DNA of 7,327 bases from Pseudomonas sp. (GTDB taxonomy: Bacteria > Pseudomonadota > Gammaproteobacteria > Pseudomonadales > Pseudomonadaceae), in assembly GCA_029239415.1 (NCBI GenBank), contig JAQZAY010000186.1:1-7327 (forward strand), given 5' to 3'. Below the pieces are notes generated by a model. That model was given only the letters and a program-made list of their open reading frames with translations. It made no database searches and was not told the DNA's origin. How positions within the stretch are numbered: position 1 is the stretch's first letter; every line of letters begins with the position of its first letter. Both the position numbers and the translations under genes were made by a program. This document shows, piece after piece, positions 1 to 6,758 of this stretch.

Positions 1-1053
1 GCACGCAGCGTGGCGGAAATGCGCGACATCTACCTGCACGTGGAAAAGGAAACGGACGCCGGCATCATCGTGCGCGGCGTGAAGATGGTGGCCACCAGCG
101 CGGCCTTGTCCAACGCCACCTTCGTGGCGCAGAACAGCGCCACGCAGTACCGGGCAGGCGCCGAAGAAGACTTCGCCCTGTGCTTCATTCTGCCGATGAA
201 TGCGCCCAACCTGAAGATCATGTGCCGCCGCTCCTATGAAGCCGCGGCCTTGAGCCCGTTCGACAACCCGCTGTCCAGCCGCTTCGACGAGAACGATTCG
301 GTGCTGATCTTCGACGGCGTGCTGGTGCCGTGGGAAAACGTCCTGATCTACCGAGACGTCGAGCGGGCACGCAGTTTCTACGCCGCGTCAGGCTTCCTGA
401 ACCGCTACCCGTTGCAATCCGGTACCCGCCTGGCCGTCAAGATGGATTTCATCTGCGGGCTGCTGGCCAAGGTCCTGGCGTCCAACGGCTCCTCGGAGTT
501 CCGAGGCGTGCGCACGCGGCTGGCGGACATCGTGGCCCTGCGCAACATGCTGTGGACGTTGACCGAAAACCTGTGCCAATCGCCCGAGGTCCGGCAGGAC
601 GGCTCGGTCGTGCCACGGCTCGAGGCGGCCGCCACCGTGCGCTACTTCGGCACCCAGATGATGAGTCAGCTCAAGCCGGTCTTCAACACGATCCTTGGTG
701 GCTCGCCGATCATGCAGGTGTCCAGCTGGCTGGACATGGCCGACCCCCAGACCCGTCCGCTGATCGATGACTACTACCAGGGCACGAACCAGACGGCTTC
801 CGAGCGCATGAAGCTGATCAAGCTGCTGTGGGACGCACTGGGCAGTGAGTTCGCCGGCCGCCATGAACTCTACGAGAACAATTACGCCGGCAACAACGAG
901 CAGGTTCGTCTGGACATGCTGCGCCATTGCGAAACCGCTGGTGTGATGGACCAGTGCACGTCCCTGGTCGACCAGTGCCTGGGTGACTACGACGAGACTG
1001 GCTGGGCAGCGCCAGGCTGGCGGTTCGAACCGCGCCACCCCGAAATCCGCTGA
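1..1053 (+). CDS. HpaB/PvcC-type FADH2-dependent aromatic monooxygenase (5'-truncated by window edge)
   Basis: The reading frame is open from base 1 to a TGA at 1051-1053, giving 350 residues. HpaB-family enzymes are about 480-520 residues, so roughly the first 150 are missing to the left; the GTG at 10 is internal and not a real start. Family signatures seen in the fragment: HVEKETDAGIIV (residues 13-24), SRFDENDSVLIFDGVLVPWE (about 93-112), and near the C-terminus FAGRHELYENNYAGNNEQ followed by a MDQC...YDETGW tail. Known members (HpaB, PvcC) are two-component enzymes that use FADH2 from a separate reductase to hydroxylate phenols ortho to the OH. The usual substrate-binding residues of the N-terminal domain lie outside the window, so the substrate cannot be judged. 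It is the first visible gene of the run, 70 nt before the Rieske gene. The context of amino-acid-tailoring genes argues against plain 4-hydroxyphenylacetate catabolism. Family assignment is sure; substrate unknown. Confidence 0.93.
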   Translation, partial: ARSVAEMRDIYLHVEKETDAGIIVRGVKMVATSAALSNATFVAQNSATQYRAGAEEDFALCFILPMNAPNLKIMCRRSYEAAALSPFDNPLSSRFDENDSVLIFDGVLVPWENVLIYRDVERARSFYAASGFLNRYPLQSGTRLAVKMDFICGLLAKVLASNGSSEFRGVRTRLADIVALRNMLWTLTENLCQSPEVRQDGSVVPRLEAAATVRYFGTQMMSQLKPVFNTILGGSPIMQVSSWLDMADPQTRPLIDDYYQGTNQTASERMKLIKLLWDALGSEFAGRHELYENNYAGNNEQVRLDMLRHCETAGVMDQCTSLVDQCLGDYDETGWAAPGWRFEPRHPEIR

Positions 1054-1070
1054 TCGTTGATCCGTGAAAA

Positions 1071-1088
1071 CGATGCCCTCGGGCATCG
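1071..1088 (+). promoter_or_regulatory. Intercistronic hairpin followed by a T-rich run (possible attenuator or processing site)
   Basis: A perfect 7-bp stem (CGATGCC / GGCATCG, loop CTCG) sits 17 nt after the HpaB-like stop codon. It is followed 6 nt later by CTTTCTTT (1094-1101). This is the only gap over 30 nt inside the gene run. The stem is short and the T run is not directly at its base, so it is a weak terminator at best; partial attenuation or a stop for 3' exonucleases is equally possible. An alternative pairing of ATCGTT (1053-1058) with AACGAT (1069-1074) would compete with it. Confidence 0.3.
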
Positions 1089-1112
1089 ACGGCCTTTCTT
1101 TGCCTGAAAAAC

Positions 1113-1117
1113 AGGAG
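1113..1117 (+). promoter_or_regulatory. Shine-Dalgarno AGGAG fixing the Rieske gene start at 1124
   Basis: AGGAG lies 6 nt before the ATG at 1124. An in-frame GTG at 1064 would add 20 residues but has no such site and would place the hairpin at 1071-1088 inside the coding region, so the ATG is preferred. The SD overlaps a weak 4-bp stem (CCTG 1103-1106 with CAGG 1112-1115). Confidence 0.75.
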
Positions 1118-1123
1118 ATACCG

Positions 1124-2167
1124 ATGGTCTACACCGGTGAATGGAATCGTGACGAAGTCGACTACAAGGCGCTGGCGGGGCAATGGCATGTGCTGTGCCG
1201 CAGCGAGGATGTCGGTGCGCAGCAACCGCTGGCCGCCAAGCTGCTGGGCGAAGACCTGGTGCTGTGGCGAGACGAAGCAGGCCAGGTCCATGCCTGGAAA
1301 GACTACTGCGGCCATCGCGGCGCACGCCTGTCACTGGGCTGCGTCAAGCAAGGCGAAATCGAGTGCCCCTACCATGGCTGGCGCTACAACGCCCAGGGGC
1401 AGTGCACACGGGTACCCGCCCACCCGGAGCGCAGCGGGCCGGCCTCGCACCGCCTGGTGTACCGGCATCATGCGCAGGAGCGCTACGGCTACGTGTGGGT
1501 CAGCCTGGAAGCACCTCAGCGGCCCTTGCCCGAGCTGCCGCAGTGGGAGGACGACAGTTATCGGAAGGTCTACGCCGGTCCTTACCACTACAAGGCCAAC
1601 GCGCTGCGGTCGCTGGAGAACTTCATCGACGCTTCGCACTTCCCCTTCGTCCATGCTCACCTCAACGGCCTGCCGGACGCACCGGAACCGCTGAAGAAGT
1701 ACAGCGTGCACGAGGACGAGCGTGGCCTGCATTCGTCGGAGATCACCGTGTTCCAGCCCTTCGGCGATCACCGTGGCATACCGGTCAACGCTCGCTACAC
1801 CTACTCGGTGCTCAACCCCACCACCGCCTACTTCATGAAGAAGACCGGCGAAACCGAACGTTTCTGCACGTTCTTCAACGCCACACCGGTGGATGAGGCC
1901 GAGTGCATCATCTGGCTGATCGTGGCCATCAACTTCGGCCCCGAGCTGACCCTCGAGCAGATCCTCGCCCGTCAGAACACCGTGTTCGAACAGGACCGGC
2001 GCATCGTCGAGTCCCAGCGTCCCGCCCGCCTGCCACTGGACCCCCGTGCGGAAATGCACGTGGTCAGCGACCGCATGGGCCTTGAATACCGCCGCTGGAT
2101 CCAGACCCTGGGCCAGCGTGCGATCCATCAGAAGCAGGACTCCACCATCGCAACGGTTTCCCTTTGA
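1124..2167 (+). CDS. Rieske non-heme iron oxygenase, VanA/DdmC-like alpha subunit
   Basis: The product has 347 residues, typical of single-component-type Rieske monooxygenases such as vanillate O-demethylase or dicamba demethylase (about 340-350). The N-terminal Rieske [2Fe-2S] domain shows C62-x-H64 and C81-x2-H84. The catalytic domain has N166-x2-D169-x2-H172-x4-H177, and the likely third iron ligand is D291 in the VFEQDRR segment. All metal ligands expected from the family are therefore present. Such enzymes use O2 and electrons from a reductase/ferredoxin to demethylate, hydroxylate, or in cases such as PrnD and RohS oxidise amines to nitro groups. No reductase partner is encoded in the window, so electrons must come from elsewhere. 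It is followed 14 nt later by the aminotransferase. It probably tailors a small nitrogenous or aromatic product made by the neighbouring enzymes; the actual substrate cannot be read from sequence. Confidence 0.93.
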   Translation: MVYTGEWNRDEVDYKALAGQWHVLCRSEDVGAQQPLAAKLLGEDLVLWRDEAGQVHAWKDYCGHRGARLSLGCVKQGEIECPYHGWRYNAQGQCTRVPAHPERSGPASHRLVYRHHAQERYGYVWVSLEAPQRPLPELPQWEDDSYRKVYAGPYHYKANALRSLENFIDASHFPFVHAHLNGLPDAPEPLKKYSVHEDERGLHSSEITVFQPFGDHRGIPVNARYTYSVLNPTTAYFMKKTGETERFCTFFNATPVDEAECIIWLIVAINFGPELTLEQILARQNTVFEQDRRIVESQRPARLPLDPRAEMHVVSDRMGLEYRRWIQTLGQRAIHQKQDSTIATVSL

Positions 2168-2168
2168 C

Positions 2169-2174
2169 AAGGAG
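2169..2174 (+). promoter_or_regulatory. Shine-Dalgarno AAGGAG fixing the aminotransferase start at 2182
   Basis: AAGGAG begins 2 nt after the Rieske TGA and lies 7 nt before the ATG at 2182. A TTG at 2164 is in frame but overlaps the upstream stop and would put the SD inside the coding region, so it is rejected. Confidence 0.8.
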
Positions 2175-2181
2175 TGTCCTC

Positions 2182-3552
2182 ATGACCCCGAACGCTTTGC
2201 ACATGCTGGCCACGCGAGAATCCAATGCCCGTACGTACGCCAGGAACATTCCAAGAATCCTGAGCCACGGCCAGGGTGCCGAAGTCATCGACAGCGAAGG
2301 TCGGCATTACCTGGACTGCCTGGCCTGCGCAGGCGCGCTGCCCCTGGGCCATAACCACCCGTTCGTTCGCGACCGGGTGATCGCCTTTCTTCAATCGGGG
2401 CAGTTGCAGCAGGCGCTGGACATCGCCACCCCCGCCAAAGTCGATTTCATCGAGGAACTGTACCGCGCGCTTCCCGCCGAATTCGCCGCCAGCGCCCGCT
2501 TCCAGCTCTGCGGCCCTACGGGCGCGGATGCCGCCGAGGCGGCCCTCAAGCTGTTCAAGACCGCCACCGGACGGCGTCCGGTCATCGTGTTCCAGGGTGC
2601 CTACCATGGGATGACCCACGGGACGCTGGGCATGATGGGCAACCTGGCGCCCAAGCAGGCGATCAGTGGGTTGCCCGGCGAAGTGCAGTTTGTGCCCTAT
2701 CCGTATGCCTTCCGCAGTCCGTTCGGCGCGGGCATGGACGCGGCGGACACCGATACGTTGAGCCTGGCGTGCCTGGACAACCTGCTCAGCGACCCTGAAA
2801 GCGGCGTGGGCAAGCCGGCCATGGTGTTGCTCGAAGCCATTCAGGGCGAGGGGGGCTGCATTCCCGCCAGTGCCCAGTGGCTGCGTCAGGTACGCGAAAT
2901 CACCACGCGCCATCAGGTCCCGCTGGTGATCGACGAGATCCAGAGCGGGATTGGCCGCAGTGGCGACATGTTCGCCTTCGAACACGCCGGCATCACCCCG
3001 GATGCCATCCTGCTCTCCAAGGCCATCGGCGGTGGCTATCCCCTGTCGGTACTGGTCTATCTGGAGCAGTACGACCTGTGGAAACCCGGCGCGCATGCCG
3101 GCACCTTCCGGGGTAACCAGATCGCGCTGGTCAGCGGCGCCGCTACCCTGGAGTACATTCGCCAGGAGGGTCTGCTCGAGCATGTGCGTCAGGTAGGCGC
3201 TCAACTGCGCGAAGGCCTGCTTCGGCTCCAGCAGCAGCATGCCTGCATCGGCGATGTCCGGGGGCGCGGCCTGATGCTGGGCATGGAACTGGTCGACCCG
3301 GAAGGTGCGCTGGATGCCCAAGGTCATCGCCTGGCTGCCGGCGAACTGGCCACACAGGTGAAGCGGGCCTGCCTGGACGAGGGCCTGCTCATCGAGACAG
3401 GCGGGCGGCACGGTGCGGTGCTGCGGTTCCTGCCGCCGCTGGTGATCACCTGCGCACAGGTGGAGCAGATCCTGCAGCGCCTCGGCCGCGCCCTGCAGCG
3501 CACGCGGGCTCATGCGCCGCAGGTGGTCCCGACACTGGAGGCGCAGGCATGA
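2182..3552 (+). CDS. Class III PLP aminotransferase, diaminobutyrate--2-oxoglutarate type
   Basis: The 456-residue product is a fold-type I, class III (omega) aminotransferase. Visible landmarks are GPTGADAAEAALKL (111-124, phosphate-binding loop of the Dat/EctB type), GAYHGMTHG (139-147), the cofactor-contacting VIDEIQSGIGRSG (249-261), the Schiff-base lysine K280 in LLSKAIGGGYP, and GTFRGNQ (307-313). The GPTGADA segment is characteristic of diaminobutyrate aminotransferases, which move an amino group from glutamate to aspartate semialdehyde to give L-2,4-diaminobutyrate. Ornithine or diaminopropionate-type specificity cannot be excluded. Its stop overlaps the start of the N-hydroxylase (ATGA), so the two are probably translated in a fixed ratio, which suggests that the diamine made here feeds the hydroxylase. 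There are no EctA/EctC, NRPS or decarboxylase (Ddc) neighbours, so it is neither an ectoine nor a norspermidine gene. Class is very sure; substrate moderately sure. Confidence 0.92.
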   Translation: MTPNALHMLATRESNARTYARNIPRILSHGQGAEVIDSEGRHYLDCLACAGALPLGHNHPFVRDRVIAFLQSGQLQQALDIATPAKVDFIEELYRALPAEFAASARFQLCGPTGADAAEAALKLFKTATGRRPVIVFQGAYHGMTHGTLGMMGNLAPKQAISGLPGEVQFVPYPYAFRSPFGAGMDAADTDTLSLACLDNLLSDPESGVGKPAMVLLEAIQGEGGCIPASAQWLRQVREITTRHQVPLVIDEIQSGIGRSGDMFAFEHAGITPDAILLSKAIGGGYPLSVLVYLEQYDLWKPGAHAGTFRGNQIALVSGAATLEYIRQEGLLEHVRQVGAQLREGLLRLQQQHACIGDVRGRGLMLGMELVDPEGALDAQGHRLAAGELATQVKRACLDEGLLIETGGRHGAVLRFLPPLVITCAQVEQILQRLGRALQRTRAHAPQVVPTLEAQA

Positions 3553-4850
3553 ACCGGACCTCGTCTATCGTCGACGTACTGGGCATCGGTTTCGGTCCAG
3601 CCAACCTGGCGCTGGCCATCGCGCTCGAAGAACTGGCGCCTCATCTGGACGTGGCATTTCTGGAACGCCGCCTGGGACCACTCTGGCAACCCAACATGCT
3701 ACTGCCCGGCTCGGACATCCAGAACCATCCGTTGCGTGACCTGGTGACGCCGCGCAATCCACGCAGCCGCTATGGCTTCACCAACTTTCTCTTCGAGCAA
3801 GGCCGTCTCTACGAGCACCTGAACCTGCCGCTTCATTATCCGCTGCGCGAGGAGTATGCCCAGTACGTCACCTGGGTCGCCGGCTTCTTCGCCGACCGCG
3901 TGCAGTATGGCTGCGAGGCGCAGAGCGTGGCGTTGGTCGACGACGCCGGGGATGGGCGCCACTACCAGGTCACCTGCACCGACGGCCGTGTCCTGCGCGC
4001 ACGTGCCCTGGTCCTTGCACCTGGACGCACGCCGCATGTACCGGCGCCGTTTGCCGGGATCAGCGACGCCCGTATTCGCCACCTGAACGACTACCTGCCG
4101 GCACTGGCCGAAAGCATCGCGGCGACGGGCGGCCAGTCCCGGGTGGCGGTGATCGGTGGCAGCCAGAGCGCTGTGGAAATCCTGCTCCATGCCAGCGACC
4201 AGTCGGGCGTCCGGGACGTGGTGGGCTTCACACGCAACTTCGGCTACCGGCAAAAAGACACCAGTCCGTTCTCCGATGAGGTCTACTTTCCCGCCTTCGT
4301 CGACACGTTCTATCGCGCGGACCCCGACCAGAAGGCGCGGTTGCGCCGCGAGCTGGTGCACACCAACTATTCGGCGGCCGATATCGACGTCCTCAACCAG
4401 TTGTACGTGCGGCGTTATGAGCAGTCCTTGCGCGGAGAAAGCCGGCTGCAGTTGCGCACGTGCGAGGAGATCCAGGCCTGTCGACCGTCGGCCGCCCAGG
4501 TGGAAATAGAAAGCCGGCACGCCCTCGAAGGCCGTCATCATCGTCAAGGGTTCGACCTGGTCATCCTGGCCACGGGTTTTCTCGACCTTGGGCAAGGCGA
4601 ACGGCAGGAGCCTGTGCCACCGCTACTGGCGGCGTTGGTCGGCGAGCATGCGCGCGAGGGGCTGTCGGTCCAGCGCGACTACCGTATCGAGCTGGGGCAC
4701 GCCTTGCCGATCTACCTGAATGGCCTGTGCGAGTCCACGCATGGGATGGGCGATGCCGGCTCCTTCAGTTTGCTGGCGCTGCGCGCCCAGTCCATCGTCG
4801 AGTCGCTGACCGCAGGCCTGGCAGCTTCAGAGCCCGTCGATCATGCATAG
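3549..4850 (+). CDS. Flavin-dependent amine N-hydroxylase (ornithine N5-/lysine N6-monooxygenase family)
   Basis: The 433-residue product is a class B N-hydroxylating monooxygenase like PvdA, SidA, IucD and KtzI, which use FAD, NADPH and O2 to hydroxylate a side-chain amine. Motifs: FAD-binding GIGFGPANL (12-20), NADPH-binding GGSQSAVE (203-210), HTNYS (271-275) and the late ATGF (341-344). Two positions known from PvdA/SidA to bind ornithine seem changed. The Lys of the usual LKDLVT is R63, with Q58 kept five residues earlier, and the Asn of the usual SPFVNE is D243, exactly 30 residues before the conserved N273. This hints at a substrate other than free ornithine. Start is the ATG within the ATGA overlap, with GGAG at 3537-3540. 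No acyltransferase or formyltransferase follows, as would be expected for a hydroxamate siderophore, so the hydroxylamine may instead be passed to the PaiB/KtzT-like protein. Confidence 0.93.
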   Translation: MNRTSSIVDVLGIGFGPANLALAIALEELAPHLDVAFLERRLGPLWQPNMLLPGSDIQNHPLRDLVTPRNPRSRYGFTNFLFEQGRLYEHLNLPLHYPLREEYAQYVTWVAGFFADRVQYGCEAQSVALVDDAGDGRHYQVTCTDGRVLRARALVLAPGRTPHVPAPFAGISDARIRHLNDYLPALAESIAATGGQSRVAVIGGSQSAVEILLHASDQSGVRDVVGFTRNFGYRQKDTSPFSDEVYFPAFVDTFYRADPDQKARLRRELVHTNYSAADIDVLNQLYVRRYEQSLRGESRLQLRTCEEIQACRPSAAQVEIESRHALEGRHHRQGFDLVILATGFLDLGQGERQEPVPPLLAALVGEHAREGLSVQRDYRIELGHALPIYLNGLCESTHGMGDAGSFSLLALRAQSIVESLTAGLAASEPVDHA

Positions 4851-6099
4851 CCCCGGTTTGCGCGACCTGCTGATGGCGCCCTCCTGCTGGCAGGCCCAGC
4901 TGACCTGCCGCCAGATCCACACCGCGCCCTTGCCGCTGGAAACCGATGTCGCCGTCATCGGTGCCGGCCTTGGCGGCCTGGCCGCCGCGCAGCGGGCGCT
5001 CGAGGCCGGGCTGTCCGTCACGGTACTGGAGGCGAACCAGGTCGGCAGCGGCGGCAGCGGGCGAAATTCAGGTTTCGTGGTCCCCGTCCCTGCTCGTCAC
5101 ACGCCAGACTCATTGAGTCGATGCGCAGGCAGTGGCACCGGCGCATTGATGGCGGCGCTTCAAGAGGCCGTTCATGACGTGTTCGAGCAGGTGCCGAGCA
5201 CGCCTCGGCGGGGTTGGCTGCAACCGTTCACGTCGGCGGCGTCCACCCAGGCACGGACGCTGGCCACCGGTTGGCGCGCCCTGGGCGTGGAGGTCGCCGT
5301 GCTCGAAGGCGAGGCCTTGGCGCACGCGATCGGCACCTCTCGCTACACGACGGCCCTGCACTTTCCAGGCGGCGGCGCCATCGACCCCATGGCCCTGCTG
5401 CAACAGCTGACCCATGGGATCTATCACCAGGGTGGCTCGATCATCGAGCACTGCCCGGTCGAACGGATCACCCCCAAGGGCCCTGGGTTCACCTTGGAGA
5501 CGCCAGCAGGCTGCTTGAATGCACGTCGTGTCTTCATCGCCGGCAATGCCTACGGCACCGGCGCCAGCCGGATGACCCGTCGCACCGTAGGGCCGCTTTC
5601 GCTCACCTTGGCCACCTTCACCCTGCCACGCCCTGCCGCATCCAGCCCGCTGCCTTTTTCCGACACGCACAAGGACATGTGGTTTGCACGCTGGCTGGAC
5701 GCCCGTACGGTCCTGACCGGGTGTTTCGCCCTTCCGCTGCAGCGCTCGCCGAAAGCCTGCAGCGATCTGTTGCAGGCGCGCCTGGAGGGTCTGTATGGCC
5801 ACCGCCCCGCGGCACCGCGCCAACAGTGGGCCGGTTGGGTGGGGTTGACGCCTGATGGCCTGCCCAAGGTCCACGACGACAGGGGACGGATCCTCAGCTG
5901 GAGTGGCTGCAACGGCCGCGGTATCGCCCTGTCGCTGATGATGGGCCGAACCCTGATGGACCAGCTGTGCGGGCTGTCCGGGCCACGCCTTCCCCTGGCC
6001 GGGCCGGGCTGGCAACCAGGCAACGTGCTGGCCTGGCTGGCGCAGGCCGTCATCGCTCGAGACCGTTACCGACAACGCCGCGCCCTGCTGGCGTCCTGA
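4843..6099 (+). CDS. FAD-dependent amine/amino-acid oxidoreductase (DAO family, PuuB/DadA-like)
   Basis: The 418-residue product has the D-amino-acid oxidase fold: dinucleotide-binding VAVIGAGLGG (36-45) ending at acidic E63, the second FAD loop GSGGSGRNSG (68-77), TPDGLP (336-341), and the C-terminal flavin-contact segment SWSGCNGRGIALS (352-364). The short N-terminal PSCWQAQ segment before the Rossmann motif and the GSG-SGRN loop resemble gamma-glutamylputrescine oxidoreductase (PuuB, about 426 residues). The family oxidises C-N bonds of amines or amino acids to imines. Its ATG overlaps the end of the N-hydroxylase by 8 nt, with no good SD, so it probably depends on coupled re-initiation. 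No membrane segment is apparent. In this setting it could desaturate a cyclic or hydroxylated amine intermediate rather than catabolise putrescine; no puu genes are nearby. Family sure, substrate unknown. Confidence 0.9.
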   Translation: MHSPGLRDLLMAPSCWQAQLTCRQIHTAPLPLETDVAVIGAGLGGLAAAQRALEAGLSVTVLEANQVGSGGSGRNSGFVVPVPARHTPDSLSRCAGSGTGALMAALQEAVHDVFEQVPSTPRRGWLQPFTSAASTQARTLATGWRALGVEVAVLEGEALAHAIGTSRYTTALHFPGGGAIDPMALLQQLTHGIYHQGGSIIEHCPVERITPKGPGFTLETPAGCLNARRVFIAGNAYGTGASRMTRRTVGPLSLTLATFTLPRPAASSPLPFSDTHKDMWFARWLDARTVLTGCFALPLQRSPKACSDLLQARLEGLYGHRPAAPRQQWAGWVGLTPDGLPKVHDDRGRILSWSGCNGRGIALSLMMGRTLMDQLCGLSGPRLPLAGPGWQPGNVLAWLAQAVIARDRYRQRRALLAS

Positions 6100-6126
6100 G
6101 TCCCCTTTTCTGCCTGAGAGTCCACC

Positions 6127-6756
6127 ATGAGCGCCTGTCCCTTTCATTATTCGCAGTACCGCGCCACCTCACCTGAACTGATCGATCGCTTCATCGACGC
6201 TTTCCCCTTGGCGATTCTCACCTCGCACGCAGAGGGACGTTTCTGTTCCAGCCACATTCCCCTGCTGCGCCAGGCGGACGGTTCGCTGTTCGGTCATGTG
6301 GACGGGGGCAACCCCCAGTTTCGTGGACAGGACGAAGTCCATTGCCAGATCATCTTCATGGGGCCGTCTGCCTACATCCCGCCTGAGGCGTATGTCTCCT
6401 CGCAGCTACCGACCTGGAATTACCTCGCCGTGCACATGCAGGCCACCGTCCGCGTGTCCGAGAACGCCCACCAGAACCTCGAGATCCTGAAACAGACAGC
6501 GCAGCGACTGGCAACCAGCGAGCGGAGCTACCACGTCGATCCTGCCGATCCCAGGGTGCTGAAGAACCTGCCCCATATCCTCGGCCTGAGCATTCACCCG
6601 CTTTGCGTGGAGGGGCGCTTCAAGCTGTCCCAGGACAAGACCGCGCCCGACGCTTTGGCTGCGCTGAACCATCTGCTGTCCCAAGGCCTCGACAGGCACC
6701 ATGACTTGCTGGCCGACCTGCTGACCCCTGCCCCCTTGCATCCCATTGAGGCCTGA
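6127..6756 (+). CDS. PaiB/KtzT-family split-barrel protein; candidate heme-dependent N-N bond-forming enzyme
   Basis: The 209-residue product matches the PaiB family (usually annotated FMN-binding negative transcriptional regulator). Motifs: FGHVDGGNPQ (55-64), MGPSAYIPP (78-86), PTWNY (95-99) and FKLSQDK (165-171). There is no helix-turn-helix, so a DNA-binding role is unsupported by sequence. Piperazate synthase KtzT is a heme-dependent member of this family that forms the N-N bond of piperazate from N5-hydroxyornithine. Here the gene shares an operon with an amine N-hydroxylase, the same pairing as KtzI/KtzT. H57 in the GH-x3-GNP segment is a candidate axial heme ligand (inference; needs alignment to KtzT). 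The neighbouring residues also fit ordinary PaiB proteins, so sequence alone does not prove the enzyme role. A start at ATG 6127 follows a modest GAGAG (6116-6120) after a 27-nt gap. Family very sure; N-N synthase role plausible. Confidence 0.9.
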   Translation: MSACPFHYSQYRATSPELIDRFIDAFPLAILTSHAEGRFCSSHIPLLRQADGSLFGHVDGGNPQFRGQDEVHCQIIFMGPSAYIPPEAYVSSQLPTWNYLAVHMQATVRVSENAHQNLEILKQTAQRLATSERSYHVDPADPRVLKNLPHILGLSIHPLCVEGRFKLSQDKTAPDALAALNHLLSQGLDRHHDLLADLLTPAPLHPIEA

Positions 6757-6758
6757 CC

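Noticed and set aside
1..1053. 4-Hydroxyphenylacetate degradation (hpa) operon
   Set aside because: No hpaC, ring-cleavage or downstream hpa genes are present; the neighbours are amine-modifying enzymes.
1103..1115. Mini-hairpin CCTG-AAAAA-CAGG covering the Rieske SD
   Set aside because: Only 4 bp; too weak to claim SD masking by itself.
1064..1123. GTG start giving the Rieske protein 20 more residues
   Set aside because: No ribosome binding site, and it covers a hairpin; the ATG at 1124 has AGGAG at ideal spacing and gives the normal family length.
2164..2181. TTG start for the aminotransferase
   Set aside because: It overlaps the upstream stop and would include the AAGGAG site within the coding region; ATG at 2182 fits better.
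2128..3513. Long open frame on the minus strand across the aminotransferase (also 5110-6147 across the FAD oxidase)
   Set aside because: Each is antisense to a gene with clear family motifs, and its translation shows no recognisable domain; long shadow frames are usual in high-GC DNA.
2182..3552. EctB of an ectoine operon
   Set aside because: No ectA or ectC next to it.
2182..4850. Hydroxamate siderophore locus
   Set aside because: Aminotransferase plus N-hydroxylase would fit, but there is no acyltransferase, NIS synthetase, NRPS, TonB receptor or Fur-box-like promoter in the window. An upstream extension could revive it.
6127..6756. PaiB-like protein as the transcriptional regulator of the cluster
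   Set aside because: The family label is historical; no helix-turn-helix is visible and the gene sits late in the operon. Not excluded, but not the preferred reading.
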